Of a DNA stretch of 25,941 nt, positions 10,401 to 20,482 are shown piece after piece. The notes beneath the pieces were generated by a model, which did not search any database, was not told the origin of the DNA, and saw nothing but the letters and a program-made list of their open reading frames with translations. Made by a program: the position numbers and the translations under genes. Location of the stretch: positions 815,197 through 841,137 of the forward strand of contig BJOX01000074.1 of NCBI GenBank assembly GCA_009731375.1. Reading direction: 5' to 3'. This DNA is from Paulinella micropora. Its lineage: Eukaryota; Cercozoa; Imbricatea; Euglyphida. Position 1 is the stretch's first letter, and every line of letters begins with the position of its first letter.

Positions 10401-11213
10401 CGTCACTGCTACTGCTCGCCAATGGCAGCGCGGAGGAGGCCGCCCGGCTGGACGCCCTGGGCCCCGCCCCGGGCCCCGCCGCGGGGGCCGCCGAGGTCAC
10501 GCAGCTCTACTACCAGAGCGACGGCTCCCTGGCGTGGCCGTGCTTCCTGGCGCTCGTCAGTGATCAGCGGTACGCCCCCCTGCAGAGTCTGGCGCTGCTG
10601 CGCTACACGCTGGCGCTGGGGACCACGACGGCCACCGTCGACTACCCCGCGGCCAACTGGACGGGCCCGCACAGCGTCCTCGTGTGCCCGGAGGCCTGGC
10701 CTGCGCCGGGCGCGGCGCCGGCCGCGGCCGACGTGACCCTCGTCGTGCGCTTGGAAGCCACCTTTGGCCTCGCCCGCCGCCGGCGGCAGGCCGGCGACGC
10801 CCTGGGGGCCTCGGTGTACTAGATCTACCTGGCGGGGCCGCGTCGTCCAGCCCGCGCCCGGGCTGGCGGCCCCCCCCCCCGGGCCGCCCACTGACGCCCA
10901 GCGCCCCCCGCCCCGGCCGCCCTCCTCGTGGCCGCCGCTGTGGGCGCCACTGCTCTGGTTAGCGACGGTCTGCCTGTGTGCGGTAGGGGTGTGCCGGCAG
11001 TGCCACTGCTGTTTCCGTTGCTACAAGACCGTCGTGCTAGGCCTGCCCTGGGCTTCGCCGACGGCGGAAGAAGCCCTGCTGCTGGAGGAAGTGTGGCCGC
11101 CGTGCGCCCGCTGCCGCGAGCTGGGCGAGTGCCGCTGCGAGCTGCAGGTGTGGGCGGACGACCCCTGGTACGAACGGCGCGAGTTCCTGCCCACGCTAGC
11201 TGGCTCACAGTGA
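7479..11213 (+). CDS. large type I membrane glycoprotein, five frame breaks
   Basis: Coding signal is continuous for 3.7 kb but jumps frame. By start position modulo 3 it runs frame 0 (7479 to about 7620), 2 (to about 8450), 1 (to about 8570), 0 (to about 9735), 2 (to about 10820) and 0 (to 11213). It starts MMLRGCVP and a hydrophobic signal or anchor (WLPLLWVLVVLAVVL) follows at about residues 28-45. The Cys- and Trp-containing ectodomain has many N-glycosylation sequons (NTT, NES, NHT, NAS, NVS, NQS, NLT, NGS, NWT). A Ser/Ala/Pro linker lies at 9297-9729. A basic RRRRQ at 10775-10789 resembles a proprotein-convertase site. A membrane helix (APLLWLATVCLCAVGV) at about 10940-10990 precedes a Cys-rich tail (CRQCHCCFRC). 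About 1,240 residues in all. This plan fits a viral surface or envelope glycoprotein, but no named family is recognised, so the role is inferred from architecture only. Confidence 0.6.
9297..9729 (+). repeat. Ser/Ala/Pro-coding degenerate repeat
   Basis: GCCTCGTC/TCG-type hexamer and nonamer units encode (SA)n, SSTAS and SSSAS in the frame that continues from upstream. A second plus frame is also open (Leu/Gly-rich), as is one on the minus strand (Asp/Glu/Ala-rich). The gene frame makes a mucin-like, probably O-glycosylated stalk between two ectodomain halves. Confidence 0.8.
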
Positions 11214-11539
11214 GGGCACTAGCCGCCAGAACAGTCACCCCCAGGACCGCCTCCTCTGGCGGCCCGGACCCGCCGCTCCTCCTCCCCGGCCTCGCCACTC
11301 TCGCGCGCGCACTCTCTCCCCCCCGCACTCTCGCTCTCTCTCTCTCTCGCGCGCTCTCGGCCGTGGCCACCCTACCGCCCGGCACGCCCCCCCTCCTGCC
11401 CCCGCTCGCGCGCCGGCGGGTACATCGCGCGCGTGGCCCCGCGGCCCGGCGCGGGTGCCAGTGAAGAGGGGGGCGCACCCTCTCCCCCCAGGCGCGCGCC
11501 AGGTGGGGGCGCACGTGCCGGGTGGGGGCGCGCGCGTCG
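11214..11539. other. spacer with CT-rich low complexity
   Basis: Between the glycoprotein stop and the next gap: a (CT)n stretch near 11334-11348, GCGCGC runs and C-rich DNA. No gene recognised. Confidence 0.6.
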
Positions 11540-11581
<42 letters not shown>

Positions 11582-11591
11582 NNNNNNNNNN
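11540..11591. other. poly-C (42 nt) and assembly gap
   Basis: C 11540-11581 followed by ten N. Confidence 0.9.
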
Positions 11592-11622
11592 GCGGATAAC
11601 ATCGATCCCTGCCCCGCTGCTG

Positions 11623-12360
11623 ATGCTGCCGAACAACGCTGTTACCAGACGCCCGCCGCCACGACCGTCTGCCGGTGCCAGCGAAGAGCCTCGCAAGCGC
11701 CGCCGCCTGGAACTGCCGTCGCTGGCCGCCGCCCCACGCCAGCTCCTGTTCGAGCGGCCCACCGAAGAAGCCGCGCGCTGGCCGGGCAGCGCACACTTCC
11801 TGCTGGGCGAGCTCGTCGACATAGCTGACCGGCAGTCGTGCCCTGCCCCGGGCTGTGTGTTTTCCTGGCTGGACCAGCTAGTGATGACTAAAAGCACCGA
11901 GGACCCGTGGGTGCGCACCGTGGCCGGGCTGATAGCCGCGGAACACGCCGGCCTGCACCTGCTGCGGGAGCGGTTCGGCGTGCCAGCCGAGCTGGTGGGC
12001 CTAGTCACAGAGTACGTCGCCCCCCTCTGCCACGAAGCGCTCGGGCCGGGCCAATGGAGCAGACTGGCTCCTGAGCAGCAGGAGCGCCTACTCGACCATT
12101 TATCTCTGCCCCGCTTCCTGGTGGTGCCAGGCCTCGGTCGGCATGACCCGTGGCGGAGCTGCTGGGACATCGCTGCTGATCTGCCTCAATCAGCGCTGGA
12201 AGACCTACCGGATGTACCAAGATATAACAAGTGCCTAGTCACTATCCAGAGAGTCAACCGGTACTGGAAGAAAGCAGAGGAAAGGCTCAACCGGCGCCTG
12301 CGCCGGTTCTTTCGGCGAGTGAACGAGCTGACACCAAGTGCTTTAAGTATTACTCATTAA
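11623..12360 (+). CDS. hypothetical protein with basic nuclear-type motif, 245 aa
   Basis: The first ATG after the gap is at 11623. The frame is open to a TAA at 12358-12360, and it is also open back to the gap, so the start could lie further upstream. Near residue 20 is a basic cluster (EEPRKRRRLEL) of nuclear-localisation type. The rest is a helical, Leu- and Trp-rich domain with no signal peptide or membrane segment (LVDIADRQSC, LLRERFGVPAELVG). It ends in a very basic helix (KKAEERLNRRLRRFFRR). This is one of the few long uninterrupted frames. An ATTAAA overlaps the stop codon. No family recognised. It converges on the minus-strand gene ending at 12507. Confidence 0.6.
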   Translation: MLPNNAVTRRPPPRPSAGASEEPRKRRRLELPSLAAAPRQLLFERPTEEAARWPGSAHFLLGELVDIADRQSCPAPGCVFSWLDQLVMTKSTEDPWVRTVAGLIAAEHAGLHLLRERFGVPAELVGLVTEYVAPLCHEALGPGQWSRLAPEQQERLLDHLSLPRFLVVPGLGRHDPWRSCWDIAADLPQSALEDLPDVPRYNKCLVTIQRVNRYWKKAEERLNRRLRRFFRRVNELTPSALSITH

Positions 12361-12361
12361 A
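12356..12361 (+). terminator. ATTAAA poly(A)-type signal overlapping the stop
   Basis: ATTAAA includes the TAA stop of the upstream gene. A similar arrangement occurs at 15760-15765. The rest of 12362-12506 shows nothing recognisable. Confidence 0.35.
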
Positions 12362-12506
12362 AGAAGCTTTTCTTGCCTGTCCTGTCCCTTTGCGCTCCGA
12401 CCCCCGGGGGTGCACACCAGCACCCCCGCTTAGCTAGCCGCTCAGCACCGGACCCGGCCTACACACTAACACAAAAACCGGGCGGTCCGACGCCGGGCGC
12501 AGCCCT

Positions 12507-13192
12507 TCACGCCGCCGCCCCGGGGTCGTTCACGCCCGTGTGGTTCAGGGACAGCAGCCAGAAGCCCACCAGCGGTACTGGCAACAACAATAGCAGGAAC
12601 CAAGCGACCTTCACGAGCACTAGGTACAACCGCAGGCGCCGCGCCGTGGGATGCCGCAGACAGCGGAGGCAGCACCGGCGGCTTCGCTCGCAACACCCAC
12701 AGCCGGCGCGCCGGCGGGACCGAGCCGGCGGGACCCGACCAGGTGGTAGCGGTGCCGCTGGGTGCTCAGCGCGGAAAAGGTAGAGGACCGGATCTCGTAG
12801 AGGACGCCGCAACACCACATGAGCGCGCAGACCACGACCAGGAAGACCAGGTAGAAACTCAAGGCGAGGGTCGTCTGGAAGATCGAGCCGTCCTGGCGCC
12901 GCCAGCGCAGTTCGAGCGACTGGTCGTCTACTTGGGCCCGCGCTACCAGGGTCCGCCCGGGCCAGTGTCAGTCCACGCGGCTGCGGGCTATCGTCTGCGA
13001 AAATTTCTCGAAGCTGCCGTGCAGAGCCGGGTGCCCTACGGCCACGGCCCAGACCTGCCGGCGGCGGCGGCCCGAGCCGGCACAGAGCTCTTCGCCGCAC
13101 GGTGTCAGGACCGCGGCGTACGCGGCGGACTCGGGCTCCTGGAACAGGAACCAGCGCCGGCCGGCGGCGTCGCCCGTCCGGCTGCGCACCAG

Positions 13193-13243
<51 letters not shown>

Positions 13244-13926
13244 NNNNNNNNNNCTGAAGGCCACGAGCGCCACGTGCTGGCTCTGCTCGACCCAGGGCAG
13301 GTGGTCCGAGCCGGACACGTGGTGCGTCACCAGCACGCGCTCGGAGCCGTGCCCCCGCAGCCTGCCGCTCGCGAGCCAGAGCTCGGTGCGGCCGAGCCCC
13401 GCCGACAGCGGCCGCTGCTGCCAGCCGCGGAACCCGGGGTGGTAGTGCTGGAAGGAACCGAGGGACGCGTTGCCGCGGCGCCACAGCACCGCCTGCGCGT
13501 GCAGGAGCGAGGACCCCGTCACTTCCCGCTGCAGCCAGCCCGCATCGTTGGTGATCACGTGCGCCGACCAATGCCCCCAGGGCTTGGCCCACACAAACTG
13601 GTGGTTGTCCCACAGCTGCCAGTGCTGCAGCAGCCGGAAGGTGCGCTCGCTCGTGCCGGGCCCCACGTACGCGCCCAGGCTCCAGCCCAGCGCCGTCAGG
13701 TCCCACTCGTCGAGACGGCCACGTCGGCGGCCCAGCTAGCCAGCGCCTGCCGCTGCTCGGCCGCCGGCCGGCCAATTGTCAACCGTTCGTCCAGTGCGGG
13801 CAGGTCGGCCCAGTAGCCGCTGTCGTTGCGGCGCGTACCGTTATCGTAGTTGGCCAGCAGCAGCCGGGTGACGACGTCCCGGCGGTACCGGAAGCCCCTC
13901 GCCGAGTCATCGTACAGCAGGTCCAT
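12507..13926 (-). CDS. ectoprotein with two C-terminal membrane helices (paralog A), broken
   Basis: The ATG at 13926-13924 (GGCCATGGAC) starts MDLLYDDSARGF. That frame ends at 13696, and coding continues in another frame from about 13712. It then passes a gap (13244-13253), meets an in-frame TGA at 12970-12968 and goes on to 12620. A third frame finishes the protein, stopping near 12507. The extracellular-looking part is Trp/His-rich (LWDNHQFVWAKPWGHW, QHYHPGFRGWQ) and has sequons (NGT, NDS, NAS). The first membrane helix is YLVFLVVVCALMWCC near 12850 and the second is AWFLLLLLPVPLVGFWLL near 12560, with a Cys/Arg-rich loop between. The Trp/His pattern and twin C-terminal helices vaguely recall glycosaminoglycan epimerase or lyase-type enzymes, but I cannot show catalytic residues. 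The 5' end is near-identical to the copy at 16013-16229. Confidence 0.5.
13193..13253. other. poly-C (51 nt) and assembly gap inside a gene
   Basis: C 13193-13243 followed by ten N, inside the minus-strand paralog A. Coding sequence resumes in the same frame number on both sides, but the true gap length is unknown. Confidence 0.9.
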
Positions 13927-15759
<1,833 letters not shown>

Positions 15760-15760
<1 letters not shown>

Positions 15761-15765
15761 TTAAA
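15760..15765 (+). terminator. ATTAAA poly(A)-type signal at the stop codon
   Basis: ATTAAA begins at the last base of the TGA stop of the zinc-finger gene. It also overlaps the TTA that is the stop codon of the convergent minus-strand gene (15763-15761). Confidence 0.35.
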
Positions 15766-16131
15766 CGATAATAGTCGCGGTCGGTCTGTATTTGTTTTCC
15801 GACACCGAGCGCGTGTCTCCGGGCGTAAACCACAAGCCCGGCAAGGACAGCAAGGCGTCCGCCAGCACGCTAGCATTCAGCGCGGGCTGGCAGTGCAGGA
15901 GGCGGACGACGCTGGCTAGCACGAAATCTACCACCAGGCTGCGGCGGAGTTCTTCTGCCAACGTCGCTAGCTGGGGAGCGGGTAGCGTCCGGTTGTGGCA
16001 GGCCAGGACGAGCAGGTCGGCCCAGTAGCCGCTGTCGTTGCGGCGCGTACCGTTATCGTAGTTGGCCAGCAGCAGCCGGGTGACGACGTCCCGGCGGTAC
16101 CGGACGCCGAGTCCTCGTACAGCAGGTCCGT
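15761..16131 (-). pseudogene. paralog A' of the two-membrane-helix gene, 5' end broken
   Basis: The minus-strand frame from about 16100 to a TAA at 15763-15761 includes YRRDVVTRLLL and NDSGYWADL, shared with paralog A. After these it diverges (LVLACHNRTLPAP, DFVLASVVRLLH) while keeping a loosely similar helical pattern. The position of paralog A's start codon holds ACG (16131-16129) instead of ATG. A 7-bp deletion relative to paralog A also shifts the frame between that site and YRRDVV. No alternative good start is seen. The product would lack the membrane helices. It therefore looks like a truncated, probably dead paralog whose first part was copied to or from paralog A recently. It lies tail-to-tail with the zinc-finger gene. 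Confidence 0.55.
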
Positions 16132-16229
16132 GGCCTGTGCTGCTGCCCGTGGGTGCTCGCGTGCGCGTCCGCGAGGGGAGATTGCCAAAGAGGGGTGGAT
16201 AGAGGAGCGAGAGGGGGCGCCCCGGGCAG
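16013..16229. repeat. about 215-bp direct repeat, copy 2
   Basis: Near-identical to 13801-14023 in the same orientation. The two copies bracket about 2.0 kb that contains the zinc-finger/nuclease gene and the 3' part of paralog A'. Confidence 0.85.
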
Positions 16230-16542
16230 TACAATAAAACCCCTGGCGTTTTTTCTGTTGGTTCCCGGGCTGCCCGCTCTGCACCCTTCCACTTTCCTCT
16301 CCCCGCCTTCCTCCCCTGGTTCCTTGGGTTCTGCCCGGCGGCGGGGGGGAGGGGGGCAGAGCAGGAGCGTACGCGTGGACGGCTGGCGCGGAAAATTCTG
16401 CCCTTCTTGCCCCCGGCTCCCTCCCCGCCCTCGGGTCTACGAGCCAGCTCGCTGCGGTGGCAGTAGGGGGAAAGAAGGCCTTTCCCCCTCTCCCTGGCCT
16501 GACACCAGAGCAGAACGGAACTACGTGCGGCTAGGGCGGAAG
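16230..16542. promoter_or_regulatory. divergent intergenic region upstream of the glycosidase-like gene
   Basis: Pyrimidine-rich to 16330, then G-rich, with no gene seen. AATAAA occurs at 16233-16238 on the plus strand, but no plus-strand gene ends near it. Position between divergent genes is the only argument for a promoter. Confidence 0.25.
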
Positions 16543-17423
16543 ATGCTGCTTTGCGCTTGGCTGGCGTGTCACACTTCCGTGACAGCGGCACGGTGGCCTG
16601 GTTGGGTGATTTGTTACGCGAGCGTTTGCCAGCGCGGCTGCTAGTGCCGGGCTGGACGGGCTATTACGGCTGGAACTACGAGTCGGCCGTAGCGTTGGAG
16701 GCGTTACAGAACCCGCCGTGGGACGCGGCCCCCGCCGTCGCCAGCCTGCTCCGCGCCCAAGCCCTGGCGCCCGGGCAGCCGGGTTGGTGGCTAAAGCACC
16801 ACTTCCCGGTGGCTTTCCTGTGGACCGCCGGGGACAGGCTAGGCCTGTTTGGGAGCCTGTTCCGCGACGTCGAGGGTGCACAGGACGTGTACTGCGCCGC
16901 CCTCCGTGGCGTGCGGCACTGGCCACGGCACACGAACTGGACGGGCCTCCTGGTCCGGAACTTTGGGCGCAGCCGCGGGCGCAGGTGCCGGCGGTGGCTG
17001 TGGCTAGACGACGTGTACATGGCGGGCGCGCCGCTGCTGGCCGACTATCCCGACGAAGCCGGGGCCATGCTGGCCCAGGCCAGGCAGGCGTTCGTCGACC
17101 CGGCGGACGGGCTGTGGTGGCACGGGCGGTGCGCCACTACGGACGCCACCAACGGCGCGAAATGGGGCAGGGCCCACGCCTGGGCGCTGCTGGCGCTGGC
17201 CCGCTACGTGGTGCGCACCAACGACGGCCGGGCGACCGAGTGGCTGCACCAGGACCTCGTCACGCTGTCCCGCTACCAGCGCCCGACGGGCGCCTTTGGC
17301 AACCTCGTGAACGACCCGCAAAGCCCGGACGAGACCAGCCTGGCCAGCGTGTACGTGTACGCCGTAGCGGTGCTGGTGCGGCCAGGTAACCAAACAACTC
17401 TTGTAGCTTCTGCTGGTTGGTAG
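16543..17423 (+). CDS. GH88/GH105-like unsaturated glucuronyl/rhamnogalacturonyl hydrolase, 5' frame break and truncated 3' end
   Basis: The ATG at 16543 opens with a signal-peptide-like MLLCAWLACHTSVTA. Coding passes to the next frame near 16570-16590 and runs to a TAG at 17421-17423. The body matches the alpha/alpha-barrel pattern of these glycoside hydrolases: a Trp/Tyr-rich start (GYYGWNYESAVALEAL), WLWLDDVYMAGAPLL at 16998-17042, GLWWHGR, and KWGRAHAWALLALARYV near 17160. The paired Asp at 17007-17012 includes the likely catalytic acid. Known family members hydrolyse unsaturated uronyl oligosaccharides released by polysaccharide lyases. Similarity stops abruptly near 17388 after ASVYVYAVAVLVRPG, where roughly 50-80 more residues are expected, so the 3' end is probably lost. 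Secretion and uronic-acid-glycan degradation are inferred. Confidence 0.6.
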
Positions 17424-18241
17424 GCATGGCACGGATTTCCTGTAAGGGCGGGTAGCGCTCGAGGTGCGGACCAAAACAGGCCACCAATTGGGATTCAATC
17501 ACCGGCCAAAGCCTGCTAGCGTTGTCCTGGTACGTAGTGCTACGGGCCGCCCTCAGACAGATTTATGCCTTCTTCAAGAAATCGAGGGGCTGCCCCTGCT
17601 CTACCAAGGCGGCCAGCGGGTCTCGGGAGAGAGAAGCCACGAATTCTCCTGTCCACTCAACCGACCGCCGAGGAAGAGCCAGTGTTTGGGAAGCTGCCTG
17701 CCTGAGAACGCACCAAGCTTGAATTCCTGCATGGCTTGGCTAGGAGCGGCGTGCAAGTCGCAGCCCAACCCAACCACGTCAAAGCGCAGGCCCTGAAAGC
17801 GGGGCAGCCCGCCCCCTTCCACGAAGAGGCGCTCCAGCGCACTGTAGCTGCTCAGGTTTGGGAGCAGGCCCTGCCCCCCTACTTCTATCACGATTACTTC
17901 AAAGTCGTCGGAGAAGCCTTCCAGGTAGGCTCGGGGGCTTTGCCACCGGAAGGCCGGCCGGCTGACAGCGAACAGCTCCAGCCCTGGACGGCCCCGCAGC
18001 ACGCTGGGTGGTGCATCGCACTGTGGAACGTGCCAGGAGTGCTTCGCCTCCCCGTCCCCTCGTGTCTCTTGTAGGCCCCAGCAAGCCCGGGCTAGCGCCG
18101 GCACATGGGAACGATCTTTCCCATGGTCACCACGATGTGAATCTTGGGTCCAGCATAGCAGACCTTACAACGCTTCGCTGGTCGCTGATTGGCGCCAGCG
18201 GCGTCTACGCCCACAACACGCTTGTTCGGGGTGGAGATCAT
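17385..18241 (-). CDS. hypothetical protein with N-terminal Cys cluster, broken frames
   Basis: The ATG at 18241-18239 starts MISTPNKRVVGVD and leads to a CKVC pair followed by MC at the end of this first frame (stop at 18092). A second frame, open from about 18104 to 17601, continues with RACWGL and HSWHVPQCD, so these could form one zinc-binding module spread over a frame change. The second piece then has a alpha/beta-looking core (DDFEVIVIEVGG, RFDVVGLGCDL, KHWLFLGGRL). Two further frame changes lead to SRLWPVIESQLVACFGPH near 17500 and KLQELFGYLA near 17400. The 3' end runs antisense into the glycosidase-like gene at the suspected junction near 17388. No family recognised. Confidence 0.4.
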
Positions 18242-18386
18242 GCGGGCACGCGCCTCCCCGGCTGTTCGTCCCGACTTTGCCTAGCTAGGGCCTCGCGGCG
18301 GCAAGCGCACAGCAGCGCCCGGGCAGGCGGCGGAGAGAGGGGAAGGAGCAGGCGAGGGAAAGGAGGGGGGAGGAGGAGGAACGCGC

Positions 18387-18666
18387 TCCCCCCCCCCCCC
18401 CCCCCTTTCCCCCCCCGGGGGGGGGGGGGGGGGGCGGGCNNNNNNNNNNNNNNNNNNNNNNNNNNNNNNNNNNNNNNNNNNNNNNNNNNNNNNNNNNNNN
18501 NNNNNNNNNNNNNNNNNNNNNNNNNNNNNNNNNNNNNNNNNNNNNNNNNNNNNNNNNNNNNNNNNNNNNNNNNNNNNNNNNNNNNNNNNNNNNNNNNNNN
18601 NNNNNNNNNNNNNNNNNNNNNNNNNNNNNNNNNNNNNNNNNNNNNNNNNNNNNNNNNNNNNNNNNN
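18387..18666. other. poly-C, poly-G and a 227-N assembly gap
   Basis: C 18388-18405, C 18409-18416, G 18417-18434 and then N 18440-18666. The adjacent 18242-18386 is G/A-rich and shows no gene. Confidence 0.9.
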
Positions 18667-19490
18667 ACCAGGGTCTCGATCAGCAGGCTGTACATCTCGG
18701 AGTGGATCGCCTCCATGCACAGCTGGACGCTGTAGAAGCACCTGATCTCCGGCACCTGGATCTCTTGCTGGAAGCGCAAGCACAGGTTCTCCATCACGAT
18801 GCCGTCGCTGGCGGCAAAGAAGGCCAGGATCATGTCCACGTACCCGCGCTCATTAGGCGTCAGCCTCTCCTGGTAGTGCAGTGCGTCCTCGCTCAGGTCC
18901 ACCTCCTCCGCCGTCCAGAAGCTCGCGAGGTGCTGCTTGTACATCTTGTACGCCGCGGGGTACCGGATGGGGAAGAGGGTGTAGTTGGCGTCGGTCCGGG
19001 CCAGGAGGCGGGGGCCCCCCGCTGCCTCGGACGGGCCGCACGCCGCGGCGCCCACACTGGGGGCGGCGTCGTCCCCCGCCCGTGTGTCCGACGAAGCGAG
19101 CTTCCTTGGCTGGTGGCCGGCCCCGTTGGGCCACGCCCCCTCCTCGGGCGACGCCCCTTCGGCCAACGTGCCGGCGGCCACGGCGGCTGCGCCGGCGTCG
19201 TCCCCCGCCGGCGTGCCAGACAGAGCGGGTTTCCTTGGCTGGTGACCGGCCCCGTTGGACCATGTCCCCTCGGGCAACGCCCCTTGGGACAACGCCCCTT
19301 GGGACAACGACCCGGCGGCCGCGGCGGCGTCCTCCTCCGCCGGCGTGTCAGACGAAGTGAGTTTTCTTTTCTTGTGGCTGGGCCCGTTGGACCATGTCCC
19401 CTCGGGCGACGCCGCTCCTTCGGACAAGGACCCGGCGGGCTCGGGGCGCCGCTCGGGCTCGGGGTGTCGCTCGGGCTCGGGGTCCGCCAT
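18667..19490 (-). CDS. ribonucleotide reductase small subunit (R2), N-terminal part, on an inverted contig
   Basis: R2 houses the di-iron/tyrosyl-radical centre that supports reduction of ribonucleotides to deoxyribonucleotides. The ATG at 19490-19488 starts [15 protein letters not shown]. About 140 residues of low-complexity extension hold three diverged copies of a roughly 39-residue unit (EGTWSNG.GH..RK..SSDTPA) and a KKRKL basic motif. The catalytic part follows: the Asp ligand in FWTAEEVDL, then [14 protein letters not shown], then Glu and His ligands and the radical Tyr in [13 protein letters not shown]. It stops at the gap edge. The continuation is on the opposite strand from 19821; about 35 family residues are missing between the halves. 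Inversion of contig 18667-19809 during scaffolding explains this best. Confidence 0.93.
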
Positions 19491-19787
19491 CTCCCCCGTG
19501 CTACTGCGGGGTCGGAAAATGAGCAGCCCCCCGTGCCGTGCCTAAACCCCGCCCCCGGGGAGGGGGCTGCGGCCGGCGTGCGTCGTGGCTGGGCCCCCTC
19601 CCGTAGGCGCGCAGGAGGGGGGGGAGGGGGCCGCCGCCGGCGTGCGCCGTGGCCGGAGACCGACAGGGGGTCGCTCCCTCTTGCTGCCTCGCCGGCACAC
19701 ACACGCGCGGGGGCGCGTGCCACCCCCTCCCGGCACGGAGGAGGGTGTGGGGCGGGGGGCGGCGCGTGCGCAGACGGGGGGGCGCAG
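19491..19787 (-). promoter_or_regulatory. GC-rich region upstream of the RNR gene, with internal repeats
   Basis: Between the RNR start and the poly-C. It contains repeated words such as GGCCGGCGTGCG and GGGGGAGGGGGC in pairs about 60-70 bp apart. No gene recognised. Promoter function is inferred only from position. Confidence 0.3.
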
Positions 19788-19819
19788 CCCCCCCCCCCCC
19801 CCCCCCCCCNNNNNNNNNN
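19788..19819. other. poly-C (22 nt) and assembly gap
   Basis: C 19788-19809 followed by ten N, immediately before the second half of the RNR gene. Confidence 0.9.
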
Positions 19820-19820
19820 G

Positions 19821-20363
19821 CGCAGCGATGCCCCCTTCGCGCAACGCCTGGTAGCCTTTGCGTTCGTCGAGGGGGTCTTCTTCTCCGCTTCCTTCTGCGG
19901 CGTGTTCTACTTCAAGAAACGCAACCTGCTGCCGGGGCTGGCGGCGTCCAGCCTGTGGATCAGCCGGGACGAGGGGCTGCACTGTGACTTTGCGTGCCTG
20001 CTGTACACCCAGTACCTGGAACCCGAGTTCCAGCTACCGGCGGCCACCGTCCACGCCATGGCCTGGAGCGCCCTGGCCGTCGAGGCCGAGTTTGTGCGCG
20101 CCAGCCTGCCCAGCGAGATCATTGGGCTCAACGCCGAGCTGCTGCTCGAGTACGTGAAAATGATCACGGACCGGCTGCTCGTGGCCCTGGGCTACGCCAA
20201 GCTCTGGCACGCCGAGAACCCCTTCCCCTGGATGGACATGATCTCGCTGCGGACGTCGGCCAACTTTTTCGAGCGCCGCGAGGCCTCGTACGCGGGCCGG
20301 AGCGGGGTCGTGGCCGCGCTGCAAGGGGTCGACCACCACCGCTACACCAACGTGGACTTTTGA
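19821..20363 (+). CDS. ribonucleotide reductase small subunit (R2), C-terminal part
   Basis: The frame is open from the gap edge to a TGA at 20361-20363, about 180 residues. It contains QRLVAFAFVEGVFFSASF with the second-iron Glu, FKKRNLLPGL, and ISRDEGLHCDFAC with the Glu and His ligands. The helical core follows (EIIGLNAELLLEYVKMI, NPFPWMDMISLRT) and then the C-terminal tail NVDF, the short acidic-aromatic end that docks to the large subunit. Together with the minus-strand half, all metal ligands and the radical tyrosine are present, so the gene is likely functional once contigs are ordered correctly. No large-subunit gene is visible in this window. Confidence 0.95.
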   Translation, partial: RSDAPFAQRLVAFAFVEGVFFSASFCGVFYFKKRNLLPGLAASSLWISRDEGLHCDFACLLYTQYLEPEFQLPAATVHAMAWSALAVEAEFVRASLPSEIIGLNAELLLEYVKMITDRLLVALGYAKLWHAENPFPWMDMISLRTSANFFERREASYAGRSGVVAALQGVDHHRYTNVDF

Positions 20364-20482
20364 ACCCCTCGGCTGCGGCCGCGCACCGCGCACTGCTCGG
20401 CCAGCGAGCGCGGGAGAGGGGCCGGCCGGCGAGAGGAGGCGGGGTTTGAGGGTGTGAGCGGTGTGCCGACCGTGGACAAACT

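Noticed and set aside
12507-13775. Arg/Gly/Ala-rich minus frame over the whole of paralog A as a single protein
   Set aside because: Most of it is out-of-frame translation; only its last about 50 codons (second membrane helix) are credited.
16233-16238. AATAAA as a plus-strand poly(A) signal
   Set aside because: No plus-strand gene ends within about 450 bp upstream, and it lies between divergent genes.
18092-18241. piggyBac-like transposase C-terminal Cys domain
   Set aside because: CKVC is suggestive, but the spacing of later Cys/His does not fit and no DDE core is present nearby.
18702-19820. Plus-strand frame antisense to the N-terminal half of R2
   Set aside because: It is the shadow of the unmistakable R2 sequence on the minus strand and only joins the true C-terminal half by accident across a gap.
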